Source: Constrictibacter sp. MBR-5 (GTDB lineage: Bacteria; Pseudomonadota; Alphaproteobacteria; JAJUGE01). From it: a stretch of DNA of 64,000 bases. Every line of letters starts with the position of its first letter. Position 1 is the stretch's first letter. The position numbers and the translations under genes are program-made. The notes beneath the pieces were generated by a model. That model was not told the origin of the DNA. It did not search any database and saw only the letters and a list, made by a program, of their open reading frames with translations. Shown here piece by piece: positions 7,931 to 16,126 of this stretch. The DNA lies in contig NZ_JBEPTK010000005.1 in the NCBI RefSeq assembly GCF_040549485.1, forward strand, positions 186,001 to 250,000, given 5' to 3'.

Positions 7931-8710
7931 ATGGCCAAGCAGTATACCGATGTCGCCGTTACCCACGACGGCATGGTCGCGACCGTCGAGATCCAGCGTC
8001 CGCCGAACAACTTCTTCGACAACGCCCTGATCAACGCCATCGCCGACGCCTTCGAGGACGTCGACGCCGACCCCAACCTGCGCGCGATCGTCCTCTGCTC
8101 CCAGGGCAAGACCTTCTGCGCCGGCGCGGACTTCTCAAAGCGCGACCTGAACGCGACTGCCACGGGCGGCGGCGGCAAGCACCTCTACAAGGAGGCGACG
8201 CGCCTGTTCCGGTCGAAGACCCCGGTCGTGGCGGCGGTGCACGGTGCGGCCATCGGCGGCGGCCTCGGCCTCGCGGTGATGGCGGACTTCCGCGTCACCT
8301 GCTCGGAAGCCCGCTTCAGCGCCAACTTCACGCGCCTCGGGTTCCACCCCGGTTTCGCGCTGACCTACACCCTGCCGCGTCTCGTCGGCCAGCAGCAGGC
8401 GAACCTGCTCTTCTACACCGGCCGCCGCATCTCCGGCGACGAGGCGGTGCGCATCGGCCTCGCCGACGTGCTGGTGGCGCAGGACCAGGTCCGCTCCGCC
8501 GCGCAGGAACTCGCCAAGGAACTGGCCGAGTCGGCGCCGCTCGCGGTGATCTCGGTGCGCGAGACCATGCGTCGCGGCTACGCCGATGCGGCCGAGGCGG
8601 CGACGGAGCGCGAGCTGACCGAGCAGAGCTGGCTCACCCAGACCGCCGACATGAAGGAAGGCGTGAAGGCCTACGCCGAGCGCCGCCTGCCCAACTTCCA
8701 GGGCAAGTAA
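7931..8710 (+). CDS. Enoyl-CoA hydratase/isomerase family protein
   Basis: A 259-residue crotonase-fold protein. It has the CoA/oxyanion-hole segments SQGKTFCAGADF and VVAAVHGAAIGGGLGLAVMADFRV, and the SANFTRLGFHPGFALTYTLPRLVG region where one catalytic glutamate usually sits: here the residues are F-H-P-G, so hydratase activity is not assured and isomerase or hydrolase chemistry is possible. The ATG at 7931 is preceded by GAGGAGACC. It lies 50 bases after the acyl-CoA dehydrogenase and is probably co-transcribed with it. A strong hairpin follows the stop. Confidence 0.9.
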   Translation: MAKQYTDVAVTHDGMVATVEIQRPPNNFFDNALINAIADAFEDVDADPNLRAIVLCSQGKTFCAGADFSKRDLNATATGGGGKHLYKEATRLFRSKTPVVAAVHGAAIGGGLGLAVMADFRVTCSEARFSANFTRLGFHPGFALTYTLPRLVGQQQANLLFYTGRRISGDEAVRIGLADVLVAQDQVRSAAQELAKELAESAPLAVISVRETMRRGYADAAEAATERELTEQSWLTQTADMKEGVKAYAERRLPNFQGK

Positions 8711-8720
8711 CGCAGGGGAC

Positions 8721-8743
8721 GGGCCGGGGCGATGCTCCGGCCC
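8721..8743. terminator. Hairpin between convergent genes
   Basis: GGGCCGGGGC (8721-8730) pairs with GCTCCGGCCC (8734-8743) over 10 bp, with one G-T wobble and a GAT loop. It lies between the stop of the enoyl-CoA hydratase gene and the stop of the pirin gene. It could end transcription from both sides; there is no T-run. Confidence 0.5.
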
Positions 8744-8759
8744 GAACCGCGTCCGGGGT

Positions 8760-9677
8760 TTATTCCGGTAGCGGGATGAACTCCGTCTCCTCGGGTACCG
8801 GCAGGCCGAAGCGGTCGCGTTTCCAGTCGGCTTTCGCCTGTTCGATCCGGTCCTTGCGGCTGGAGACGAAGTTCCACCAGATGTTGCGCGGACCGTCGAG
8901 CGGCTCGCCGCCCAGCGCTGCCAGCCGTGCCGGGGTGAGGGCGCGAACCTCCACGGGCCGCCCCGGCGCCAGCACCAGCAGCTGGCCCGGATCGTATTCG
9001 ATCCCGTCCAGTTCGACCCGGCCCTCGATCAGGTAGAGCGCCCGCTCGAGATGCTCCGCCGGTATCGACGCAGTCGCCCCCGGCGCCAGCCTCAGATCGT
9101 AAAAGAACAGGTCGGACATCGTCGCGACCGGCGAGCGTAGGCCGAACCCGTCGCCGACGACGACGCGTGCCGTCACGCCGTCGCCTTCGACCGAGGGAAT
9201 CGCGTCGGCCGCATAGTGGGCGAAGCCCGGATCGCTCTCCTCCTGCGCCGCCGGCAGCGCGACCCAGAGCTGCAGCCCGTACAGCGGCTGCGGCGCGGTC
9301 CGCAGTTCCGGCGCCGTCCGCTCGGAATGCACGATGCCGCGCCCGGCGGTCATCCAGTTCACCGCGCCCGGCGTGATCGGCTGGATGCTGCCGACGCTGT
9401 CGCGGTGCAGGATGGCGCCGTCGAGCAGATAGGTGAAGGTGGCGAGCCCGATATGCGGGTGCGGCCGCACGTCGATGCCCTTGCCCGAATCGAAGATCGT
9501 CGGGCCCATCTGGTCGAGGAACACGAAGCCGCCCACCGTCCGCCGCCGCACGGAGGGCAGGGCGCGCCGGACGGTGAAGCCGCCCAGATCGCTGGTGCGC
9601 GGTACGACGACGGTCTCGACGGCAGGATCCGGCGGTACGTCGTGCTCGGTCGGCTGTTCGCAAGGCTGCCAACTCAC
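8760..9677 (-). CDS. Pirin family protein
   Basis: A 305-residue bicupin. The N-terminal cupin holds the metal-site histidines PHPHIGLATF and HSERT typical of pirins, and the C-terminal cupin shows FYDLRLAPGATASIPAEHLERALYLIEG. Pirins bind iron or other divalent metals; some have quercetin dioxygenase activity and others bind partner proteins. The ending IWWNFVSSRKDRIEQAKADW is well conserved in this family. The start is GTG at 9677 after GGAGGAGACGAACG. The CoA-transferase gene upstream on the same strand ends at 9716, 38 bases away, so the two may share a transcript. Function here is unknown. Confidence 0.92.
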   Translation of the reverse strand: MSWQPCEQPTEHDVPPDPAVETVVVPRTSDLGGFTVRRALPSVRRRTVGGFVFLDQMGPTIFDSGKGIDVRPHPHIGLATFTYLLDGAILHRDSVGSIQPITPGAVNWMTAGRGIVHSERTAPELRTAPQPLYGLQLWVALPAAQEESDPGFAHYAADAIPSVEGDGVTARVVVGDGFGLRSPVATMSDLFFYDLRLAPGATASIPAEHLERALYLIEGRVELDGIEYDPGQLLVLAPGRPVEVRALTPARLAALGGEPLDGPRNIWWNFVSSRKDRIEQAKADWKRDRFGLPVPEETEFIPLPE

Positions 9678-9715
9678 CGTTCGTCTCCTCCGCTACGGTA
9701 CGCGCGCGGCGCCGC

Positions 9716-10915
9716 TCAGGGAGTCTCCGCCTTGGCTGCGCCCGTTGCGATCATCGCATCGATTTCCGCCTCGCCGTAGCCCAACTCGGCCAGCATGGCG
9801 CGCGTATGTTCGCCGAAGCGGGCGGGCAGGGTGCGGATCTCGGCGGGAGTCCGGCTCAGCCGGACCGGCGGGTTCATCAGGCGGATCTGCCCCTCGGTCG
9901 GATGGTCGGCGAGATGCCAGAAGCCGACATCGTCGAGATGCCCGTCCGTCATCACCTCGTCGAGGCTGGAGATCGGCATGCAGGGCACGCCCGCCTCGGC
10001 GAGGGCCTTGGCCCAGTAGGCGGTGGTGCGGGTGGCCATGATCCGTTCCAGCTCGGCATTCACGAAGGGCCGGTTCGCCATACGGGTCTTGCGGTCGACG
10101 AAGCGCGCATCGGCTTTCAGGTCCTCGCGGCCCGCCGCGGCGAAGACGCCGTCCCAGTGCCGGTTGCTGGTCGGCAGGACGCAGATGTGGCCGTCCTCGG
10201 TGGCGAACGGCCAGCGCTCCGGCTTGGCGTGCCGGTCGGAGCCGGGCGGGGTGAGGGGCGGCTCGAAACTGCTGCCCCAGAGATGTTCCAGCATGGTGAA
10301 GGACACCATGCTCTCGAACATCGGCACCTCGACCTCCTGGCCTTCGCCGGTGGCGAGCTTGTGGTAGAGCGCCGCCGCGATGCCGTAGGCGGCGAACAGG
10401 GCTGCCGTCTTGTCGGCGATCAGCATCGGCACGTATCTGGCCGGCCGCCCGCCGAATGCCTCCAGAGCGACCAGACCGGACGCGCCCTGGATCACGTCGT
10501 CATAGGCCGCCTGGCCGGCGTAGCGGCCCTTCCGGCCGAAGCCCAGGATGTTGCAGTAGACGATGTCGGGCTTCAGCGCCCGGACATTGTCGTAGTCGAA
10601 GCCCAGACGCTTCAGCGGTTCTTCGCGCATGTTGTGGACGAAGACATCTGCGGTGCGGATCAGGCGGCGCAGCGCCTCGGCGCCTGCCGCGGTCTTCAGG
10701 TCCAGCACCATGTCCCGCTTGTTGCGGTTGGTCTGGATCCAGTGCGACGCCATGCCGGGGTTGCGGCTGGGCCCGGCCATCCGCGCCAGGTCCCCCTCGG
10801 GTGGCTCGACCTTGACGACGTCGGCGCCCATGTCGCCGAGGAACTGGCTGGCATAGGGGCCGACGATCACCGCGGTGAGGTCGACGACACGCAATCCTGC
10901 GAACGGTCCCGGCAT
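9716..10915 (-). CDS. CaiB/BaiF family (class III) CoA-transferase
   Basis: This 399-residue CoA-transferase moves CoA between carboxylic acids through an aspartyl thioester. The N-terminal Rossmann-like part (LRVVDLTAVIVGPYASQFLGDMGADVVKVEPPEGD) and TNRNKRDMVLDLK are diagnostic. The likely nucleophile is Asp139 in AAYDDVIQGASGL. The C-terminal region continues with DEVMTDGHLDDVGFW, as in other family members. The ATG at 10915 follows GGGAGAAGCAGG. With the acyl-CoA dehydrogenase/hydratase pair close by, it may activate an acid that these enzymes then process; that link is inferred from position only. Confidence 0.92.
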   Translation of the reverse strand: MPGPFAGLRVVDLTAVIVGPYASQFLGDMGADVVKVEPPEGDLARMAGPSRNPGMASHWIQTNRNKRDMVLDLKTAAGAEALRRLIRTADVFVHNMREEPLKRLGFDYDNVRALKPDIVYCNILGFGRKGRYAGQAAYDDVIQGASGLVALEAFGGRPARYVPMLIADKTAALFAAYGIAAALYHKLATGEGQEVEVPMFESMVSFTMLEHLWGSSFEPPLTPPGSDRHAKPERWPFATEDGHICVLPTSNRHWDGVFAAAGREDLKADARFVDRKTRMANRPFVNAELERIMATRTTAYWAKALAEAGVPCMPISSLDEVMTDGHLDDVGFWHLADHPTEGQIRLMNPPVRLSRTPAEIRTLPARFGEHTRAMLAELGYGEAEIDAMIATGAAKAETP

Positions 10916-10999
10916 GAGCCTGCTTCTCCCTCGCGTTCTCTGTTGCGTGGGATTAAGGCCCGCCCAGCCGGGGGGCGCAACGGCCGCCCGAAAACGGCC

Positions 11000-12217
11000 T
11001 CAGTCGTTGGAGAGGATCAGGTTGCGCACGAGGGGATAGACCTCGTTGTTCCAGCGCCGGCCGCTGAAGACGCCGTAGTGACCGACGCTCGGCTGCAGGT
11101 GATGTCCCTTCTTGAAGGGCGGCAGGCGCGAGCAGAGATCGTGGGCGGCGAGGGTCTGGCCGGGCGCGCAGATGTCGTCGCGCTCGCCTTCCACAGTCAG
11201 CATGGCGGTCCTGCGAATGGCCGAGGGATCGACCTTGCGGCCGTGCCACGTCAGTTCGCCCTTCGGCAGGAGATGACGCTGAAACACGTCCTTCACGGTC
11301 TCCAGGTAGAACTCGGCGGGCAGGTCGAGCACGGCGAAGTATTCGTCGTAGAAGGTCTTCGTGACGTTCGCCTTGGCGCTGTCGCCGGTCGCCAGGCTGT
11401 CGAAGAGGTCGAGGTGCGCGCGCACGTGGCGGCTCAGGTTCATCCCCAGGAACGCGCTGACCTGCAGAAAGCCCGGGTAGACCCTCCGGCCGCCGCCGCG
11501 ATAGCGCGGCGGGACGCGGGTGATGAGGTTGCGTTCGAACCACTCGATCGGATGCGACGTCGACAGTTCGTTCACCTTGGTCGGCGAAACGCGCGTGTCG
11601 ATCGGCCCGGCCATGAGCGTCATGCTGCGCGGCGTCGCGGGGTTCTTGTCCTCCGACATGACGGAGACGGCTGCCAGCGCCTGCACGCACGGCTGGCAGA
11701 CCGCGATGATGTGCCCGCCGGGGCCGATCTCTTCCAGGAAGCGGACGACATGGTCGACATACTCGTCCAGGCCGAACCGTCCGGCGGAGAGGGGTACGTC
11801 CCGCGCGTTGTGCCAGTCGGTGATGTAGACGTCGTGCTCCGGCAGCAGCGTCTCTACGGTTGCGCGCAGCAGCGTCGCGAAGTGCCCGGACATCGGGGCG
11901 ACCAGCAGAACGCGTGGTTGTGTCGCATCGATATCCTTCTGGAAGTGCAGCAGTGTGCCGAAAGGTGTCGCGAACGCCGCCCGCTCCTTCACCGCCACCT
12001 CGCGGTTGCCGACCTTGACGCTGCTGATCCCGAACGACGGCCTGTGGTGGGTCAGGCGCGAACGCGCCACCATATCGTTCAGTGCGACGAAGCTGCGCAG
12101 GAACGGGTTGCAGGGCATCAGGTCCGCCGTGCGCCGCAGCGCCGAACTCGTGACGCCCGCCAACGCGCGAACGGGGTCCATGACATCGGCGTGCGCCTGA
12201 TAGGCTGAGTAGAGCAT
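11000..12217 (-). CDS. phaZ: Intracellular polyhydroxyalkanoate depolymerase
   Basis: An alpha/beta-hydrolase-like enzyme that mobilises PHA granules in the cytoplasm; 405 residues from the chosen start. The sequence opens with MLYSAYQ, as many PhaZ1-type enzymes do. The nucleophile is probably Cys174 in IAVCQPCVQALAAVSVM, matching the cysteine of R. eutropha PhaZ1 (CQP motif). The acid region GERDDICAPGQT and the terminal His in SVGHYGVFSGRRW complete the triad. An upstream in-frame ATG at 12292 lacks a ribosome binding site; the one at 12217 has only a weak one, so the start is the least certain point. It is divergent from a GST gene. Confidence 0.93.
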   Translation of the reverse strand: MLYSAYQAHADVMDPVRALAGVTSSALRRTADLMPCNPFLRSFVALNDMVARSRLTHHRPSFGISSVKVGNREVAVKERAAFATPFGTLLHFQKDIDATQPRVLLVAPMSGHFATLLRATVETLLPEHDVYITDWHNARDVPLSAGRFGLDEYVDHVVRFLEEIGPGGHIIAVCQPCVQALAAVSVMSEDKNPATPRSMTLMAGPIDTRVSPTKVNELSTSHPIEWFERNLITRVPPRYRGGGRRVYPGFLQVSAFLGMNLSRHVRAHLDLFDSLATGDSAKANVTKTFYDEYFAVLDLPAEFYLETVKDVFQRHLLPKGELTWHGRKVDPSAIRRTAMLTVEGERDDICAPGQTLAAHDLCSRLPPFKKGHHLQPSVGHYGVFSGRRWNNEVYPLVRNLILSND

Positions 12218-12237
12218 GTTTCCGGCCGGCCTGTTTA

Positions 12238-12255
12238 TTGCAGAGGGGGATGCAA
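12238..12255. promoter_or_regulatory. TTGCA-N8-TGCAA dyad upstream of phaZ
   Basis: A perfect palindrome, TTGCA (12238-12242) and TGCAA (12251-12255), sits 20 bases before the phaZ start. A second TGC-rich element, TTGCTGCAGTGCGA, is at 12311-12324. The alphaproteobacterial PHA regulator PhaR binds TGC/GCA palindromes, so these are candidate PhaR operators. No phaR gene is in the window. Confidence 0.3.
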
Positions 12256-12373
12256 GGAGGGTGGGCGGAGCAGAAGACTGAGCGTGTGACATGAAAGGCT
12301 AGAGCATTTCTTGCTGCAGTGCGAGATGTTCACGCGAAACCGTTCCAGCGACCGATACGAGGAAAAGAGGCCG

Positions 12374-13030
12374 ATGGCGAAGCCCACGCTGACGATCAGC
12401 AGCAAGAACTACTCTTCCTGGTCCCTCCGCGGCTGGCTGCTGTGCAGGATGGCGGGCCTGGACGTGGCCGAACAGGTGATGCCCATCAGCGACCCGAGCA
12501 CCCGTGCCGAACTCCTGCATCTGTCGCCGTCCTTCCTGGTGCCGAAGCTGACGCACGACGGGGTTTCGGTCTGGGGTGCGCTGGCCATCGCCGAATATCT
12601 GCACGAGACGTTCCCGAAGGCCGGCCTGCTTCCCGCCGAGAAGGCGGCGCGCGCGCACTGCCGCTCGATCAGCGGCGAGATGGCTGGCGGGTTCAGCAAC
12701 CTCCGCTCGGCACTGTCCATGAACATCAAGGCCCATCATCCGGGCTTCAGGGTCTGGGCGGGCGCGCAGGCGGATATCGAGCGGGTCGTGACCATCTGGA
12801 AGGAATGCCTCTCGGCGTATCGTGGGCCCTTCCTGTTCGGCGACGCGCCGACAATGGCCGACGCCATGTATGCCCCGGTGTGCAGCCGGTTCGTGACCTA
12901 CGACGTGAAGCTCGACCAGGTGTGCGCCGGCTACCGCGACCGGATCATCGCCATGCCCGCCATGGCCGAGTGGCTCGATGCGGCCCGTGCGGAACCGGAC
13001 GAGGTCGAGGAACTCGAGATCGAGTTCTGA
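12374..13030 (+). CDS. Glutathione S-transferase family protein
   Basis: This 218-residue protein has a thioredoxin-like N-terminal domain (PTLTISSKNYSSWSLRGWLLCRMAG), where Ser14-Ser15 near SSWS occupy the usual catalytic position for bacterial zeta/maleylacetoacetate-isomerase-like GSTs. It continues with the conserved cis-proline region (SFLVPKLTHDGVSVWGALAIAEYL) and an all-helical C-terminal domain. The ATG at 12374 follows GGAAAAGAGG. It is divergent from phaZ. The substrate is unknown; a role in detoxification or aromatic ring isomerisation is possible. Confidence 0.88.
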   Translation: MAKPTLTISSKNYSSWSLRGWLLCRMAGLDVAEQVMPISDPSTRAELLHLSPSFLVPKLTHDGVSVWGALAIAEYLHETFPKAGLLPAEKAARAHCRSISGEMAGGFSNLRSALSMNIKAHHPGFRVWAGAQADIERVVTIWKECLSAYRGPFLFGDAPTMADAMYAPVCSRFVTYDVKLDQVCAGYRDRIIAMPAMAEWLDAARAEPDEVEELEIEF

Positions 13031-13239
13031 AGCGGGAGCATTTGCGGCGGGAGGTTCCGGCCGGGCCTGCGACATGGTCTGATCCTCTCCTGCCATCAGC
13101 ATGACGCGTGCGGATGGACGAAGGATTAACCGTCCCCGTCGGGCCCTCGCCTGCGCGGTGCGCAGCCATTGGAATGCCGAGGACGGATCTTGGTTCCGCC
13201 GGCCCGGCGGAAGGGCTCATATATCCGCGGGCTGCGTCG

Positions 13240-13268
13240 TTGACACCCGTTGAGGCCGCGACTTAACT
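13240..13268 (+). promoter_or_regulatory. Sigma-70-type promoter of the ThDP enzyme gene
   Basis: A consensus -35 TTGACA (13240-13245) and TTAACT (13263-13268) are separated by 17 bases. The predicted start lies about 28 bases before the ATG at 13303. The -35 box is perfect; the -10 box matches three of six bases. Confidence 0.5.
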
Positions 13269-13302
13269 GCCCCACCCGGCTGCGGCCTCACGGAGAGCGA
13301 AC

Positions 13303-15000
13303 ATGCCCCAGACGCCCAATACCCGAAGCGGCGGACAGGTTCTCGCCGATGCACTCTACGCCCACGGCGTCGAACTGGCCTATTGCGTGGCGGGGGAGAG
13401 CTATCTCGAACTGCTCGACGCGCTCTACGACTATCGTGACCGCATCCGTCTCGTGACCTGCCGGCAGGAAGGCGGTGCCGCCAATATGGCCGAGGCCTAC
13501 GGCAAGCTGACCGGCAAGCCGGGCGTCGTCATGGTCACCCGCGGTCCCGGCGCCTGCCATGCGGCGATCGGCTGCCACACCGCGTTCCAGGATTCGACGC
13601 CGATGGTCATGCTCGTCGGCCAGGTGGCGCGCGACCAGATGGACCGCGAGGCCTTCCAGGAGATCGACTACCGGCGGATGTTCGGGCAGGTCGCGAAGTG
13701 GGTGGCGCAGATCGAGACGGCGGACCGGATCCCGGAATATCTCGCCCGCGCCTTCCACACCGCCACGTCGGGCCGCCCGGGCCCCGTCGTCCTGGCGCTG
13801 CCGGAGGACATGCTGCGCGATCACGTCGCCGTCGCCGATGCGGCGCGCTATCAGACGGTGCGCGCCAATCCGGGCCCGGCGGACCTCGAAACCCTGCGCG
13901 GCATGCTGGCGGAGGCCGAGCGACCGCTGATGCTCGTCGGCGGTGGCGGCTGGAGCGATGCGGCCGCGGCCGACATCGTGGCGTTTGCCGAGGCGAACGA
14001 CATTCCGACCCTGTGCTCGTTCCGCCGCCTCGACATCTTTGACAACAACCACAAGAACTTCTGCGGCGACCTCAGCACCGGATCCAATCCGAAGATCATC
14101 GAGGCGTTCAAGTCCTCCGACCTGCTGGTGGTCGTCGGCGCGCGGCTGGGTGAGATCACCACCCAGGGCTACACCCTGATGTCGATTCCGGACACCGGGC
14201 GCCGGCTGGTCCACGTTCACGCCGACTCGGACGAACTCGGCCGGGTGTTCCAGCCGACGCTGGCCATCCAGTCCGGGATGGCGCAGTTCGCGGCCGCGGC
14301 GAAGGCGCTGGCGCCCGTCGATGCGGCGCGGCGCAGCGCCTGGACCGAGGCCCGCCGCGCCGACTACGAGGCGTGGACGACCATTCCGGAATATGGCGGC
14401 ACTCTGGATCTCGGCGTCTGCATGAAGGAGGTGCGCAAGCGCCTCGCGGCCGATGGCGGCGTCGTCACCGTCGATGCCGGCAACTTTTCCGGCTGGCCGA
14501 TGCGCTTCCTGAGATACGACCGCAAGGTGCGCTTCGCCGGTCCGACGAGTGGGGCGATGGGTTACTCGGTCCCCGCCGCCTGTTCGGCCGCACTCACCTT
14601 CAAGGACAAGCTCGTCCTGGGCTTCGTCGGCGACGGCGGCTTCATGATGGCACCGTCGGAGCTGGCGACCGCCGGCCAGTACGGCGCGAAGCCGATCATG
14701 CTGGTCTTCAACAACGGCATGTACGGCACCATCCGCGCACATCAGGCGCGGCACCATCCCGGACGCCCGATCGCCATTGAACTGGTCAACCCCGACTTCG
14801 CGGCGCTGATCCGTGCCTATGGCGGCCACGGCGAGACGGTGTCGAAGACCGAGGAGTTCGCCCCGGCGCTCGACCGGGCCATCGCCTCCGGCCGGCCGGC
14901 GATCATCGAACTCCGGATGGACCCGGACGTCATCAGCACCACGACGACGCTGAGCAAGATGGAAGCGGCATCGCGCGCCGCTGCCGCAAAGGGATCGTGA
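13303..15000 (+). CDS. Thiamine diphosphate-dependent enzyme, acetolactate-synthase-like
   Basis: The 565-residue enzyme has the three-domain layout of the acetohydroxyacid synthase/benzoylformate decarboxylase superfamily. The Pyr domain carries the activating Glu56 in CRQEGGAANMAEAYG. The PP domain has the ThDP motif GDGGF followed about 25 residues later by FNNG. The middle domain shows DLLVVVGARLGEITTQGY. No ilvH-type regulatory subunit is adjacent, so a biosynthetic AHAS role is unlikely; decarboxylase, lyase or oxidase activity on a 2-oxoacid is more plausible. The GGAGAG ribosome binding site precedes the ATG. A glycosyltransferase gene follows after 49 bases. Confidence 0.9.
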   Translation: MPQTPNTRSGGQVLADALYAHGVELAYCVAGESYLELLDALYDYRDRIRLVTCRQEGGAANMAEAYGKLTGKPGVVMVTRGPGACHAAIGCHTAFQDSTPMVMLVGQVARDQMDREAFQEIDYRRMFGQVAKWVAQIETADRIPEYLARAFHTATSGRPGPVVLALPEDMLRDHVAVADAARYQTVRANPGPADLETLRGMLAEAERPLMLVGGGGWSDAAAADIVAFAEANDIPTLCSFRRLDIFDNNHKNFCGDLSTGSNPKIIEAFKSSDLLVVVGARLGEITTQGYTLMSIPDTGRRLVHVHADSDELGRVFQPTLAIQSGMAQFAAAAKALAPVDAARRSAWTEARRADYEAWTTIPEYGGTLDLGVCMKEVRKRLAADGGVVTVDAGNFSGWPMRFLRYDRKVRFAGPTSGAMGYSVPAACSAALTFKDKLVLGFVGDGGFMMAPSELATAGQYGAKPIMLVFNNGMYGTIRAHQARHHPGRPIAIELVNPDFAALIRAYGGHGETVSKTEEFAPALDRAIASGRPAIIELRMDPDVISTTTTLSKMEAASRAAAAKGS

Positions 15001-15049
15001 CGAGGCATTACCGACCGGAGGCGAGGAGGCCTGGGAACGGTCGTTCCTG

Positions 15050-16126
15050 ATGGTCTGCGATGTGTTTCTCGCGATCACGGCGCACGGATACGGCCACGCC
15101 ACACAGGCGGGGGCGGTCGTTCGCGCCCTGCGCGAACGCCGTCCCAACCTTGGGCTGACCGTTCAGACGACGCTGCCGCGGGAATTCCTGGACGATGTGA
15201 TCCGCGGGCCATTCGACCTCGTGCCGGCCGCGTCCGACATCGGACTGGTCAACCGTTCCGCGTTCGAGGTCGATGTGGAAGCGAGTGCCGCCGCTTACCG
15301 CGCGTTCCACGCGGACTGGGACGAACGCGTGGCGGCTGCCGCCGATTCGCTACGGGCGATCTCGCCGCGCCTCGTGCTGTCCGACGTTCCATACCTGCCG
15401 CTGGCCGCGGCGGCCCGGCACGGAATCCCGGCCGTGGGCTTCTGCTCCCTCAACTGGGCGGACATTTACGCACACTATCTCGGCGGGCGGCCGGAGGCCG
15501 GTAGCGTAATCGCGCAGATCCGAGAGGCATATGCGTCCGCGAGCATCTTCATCGTGCCTGCGCCGGGCATGCCGATGCCGTGGCTGGAGACGGTACGACC
15601 TGTCGGCCCCTGCGCCGCGCGTGGCGTCGACCGCCGGGCGGAACTGGCGAGCAGGTGCGGCGCGGCCCCCGGTGATCGCCTGGTGATGGTCGCCGTGGGT
15701 GGCCTCCCGTGGCAGGCGGGCTATGGCGACTGGCCGGTTACCCCCGGCTTTCGCTGGGTCGTGCAGGGGGGCGACGCGCCCGGACGTCGCGACATGATGC
15801 GCCTCGCCGATGCCGGGATGCCGGCGATCGACGTCATGGCGAGCGTCGACGCCGTCGTCGGCAAGCTGGGCTACAGCCTGCCGGTGGAGGCAGCGTGCCA
15901 CGGCAAGCCCATGCTCTACGTGCCGCGGCCGGACTGGCCGGAGACTCCCTATGTCTCCGCTTGGATGGAACGCCATGCGGCGTCTGCCGGGATCGATCTG
16001 GAATCGCTGCGCGACGGCCGTTTCGTCGGGGCGCTCCAAGGGCTTCTCGCGGTGCCGTCGCCCACGCCGGTCGACGCGACCGGAGCGGGCGAGGCGGCGG
16101 ACATGATCCTGGATCTTCTCCGGTGA
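15050..16126 (+). CDS. MurG-like GT-B glycosyltransferase family protein
   Basis: The 358-residue product opens with VFLAITAHGYGHATQAGAVVRAL, a glycine-rich loop like that of GT-B glycosyltransferases and the N-terminal part of bacterial L-arabinokinases. The C-terminal half has VVGKLGYSLPVEAACHGKPMLYVPRPDW, which resembles the nucleotide-sugar binding loop of MurG/GT28 enzymes. No signal peptide or membrane segment is apparent, so it is cytosolic or peripheral. The ribosome binding site GAGGAGG lies about 20 bases before the ATG, further than usual. The 3' end overlaps the diguanylate cyclase gene by GTGA. Donor and acceptor are unknown. Confidence 0.65.
   Translation: MVCDVFLAITAHGYGHATQAGAVVRALRERRPNLGLTVQTTLPREFLDDVIRGPFDLVPAASDIGLVNRSAFEVDVEASAAAYRAFHADWDERVAAAADSLRAISPRLVLSDVPYLPLAAAARHGIPAVGFCSLNWADIYAHYLGGRPEAGSVIAQIREAYASASIFIVPAPGMPMPWLETVRPVGPCAARGVDRRAELASRCGAAPGDRLVMVAVGGLPWQAGYGDWPVTPGFRWVVQGGDAPGRRDMMRLADAGMPAIDVMASVDAVVGKLGYSLPVEAACHGKPMLYVPRPDWPETPYVSAWMERHAASAGIDLESLRDGRFVGALQGLLAVPSPTPVDATGAGEAADMILDLLR

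Noticed and set aside
9806-12208. 800-codon open frame on the plus strand opposite the CoA-transferase and phaZ
   Set aside because: High GC leaves antisense frames open. Its translation is low-complexity and the two minus-strand genes have clear family motifs.
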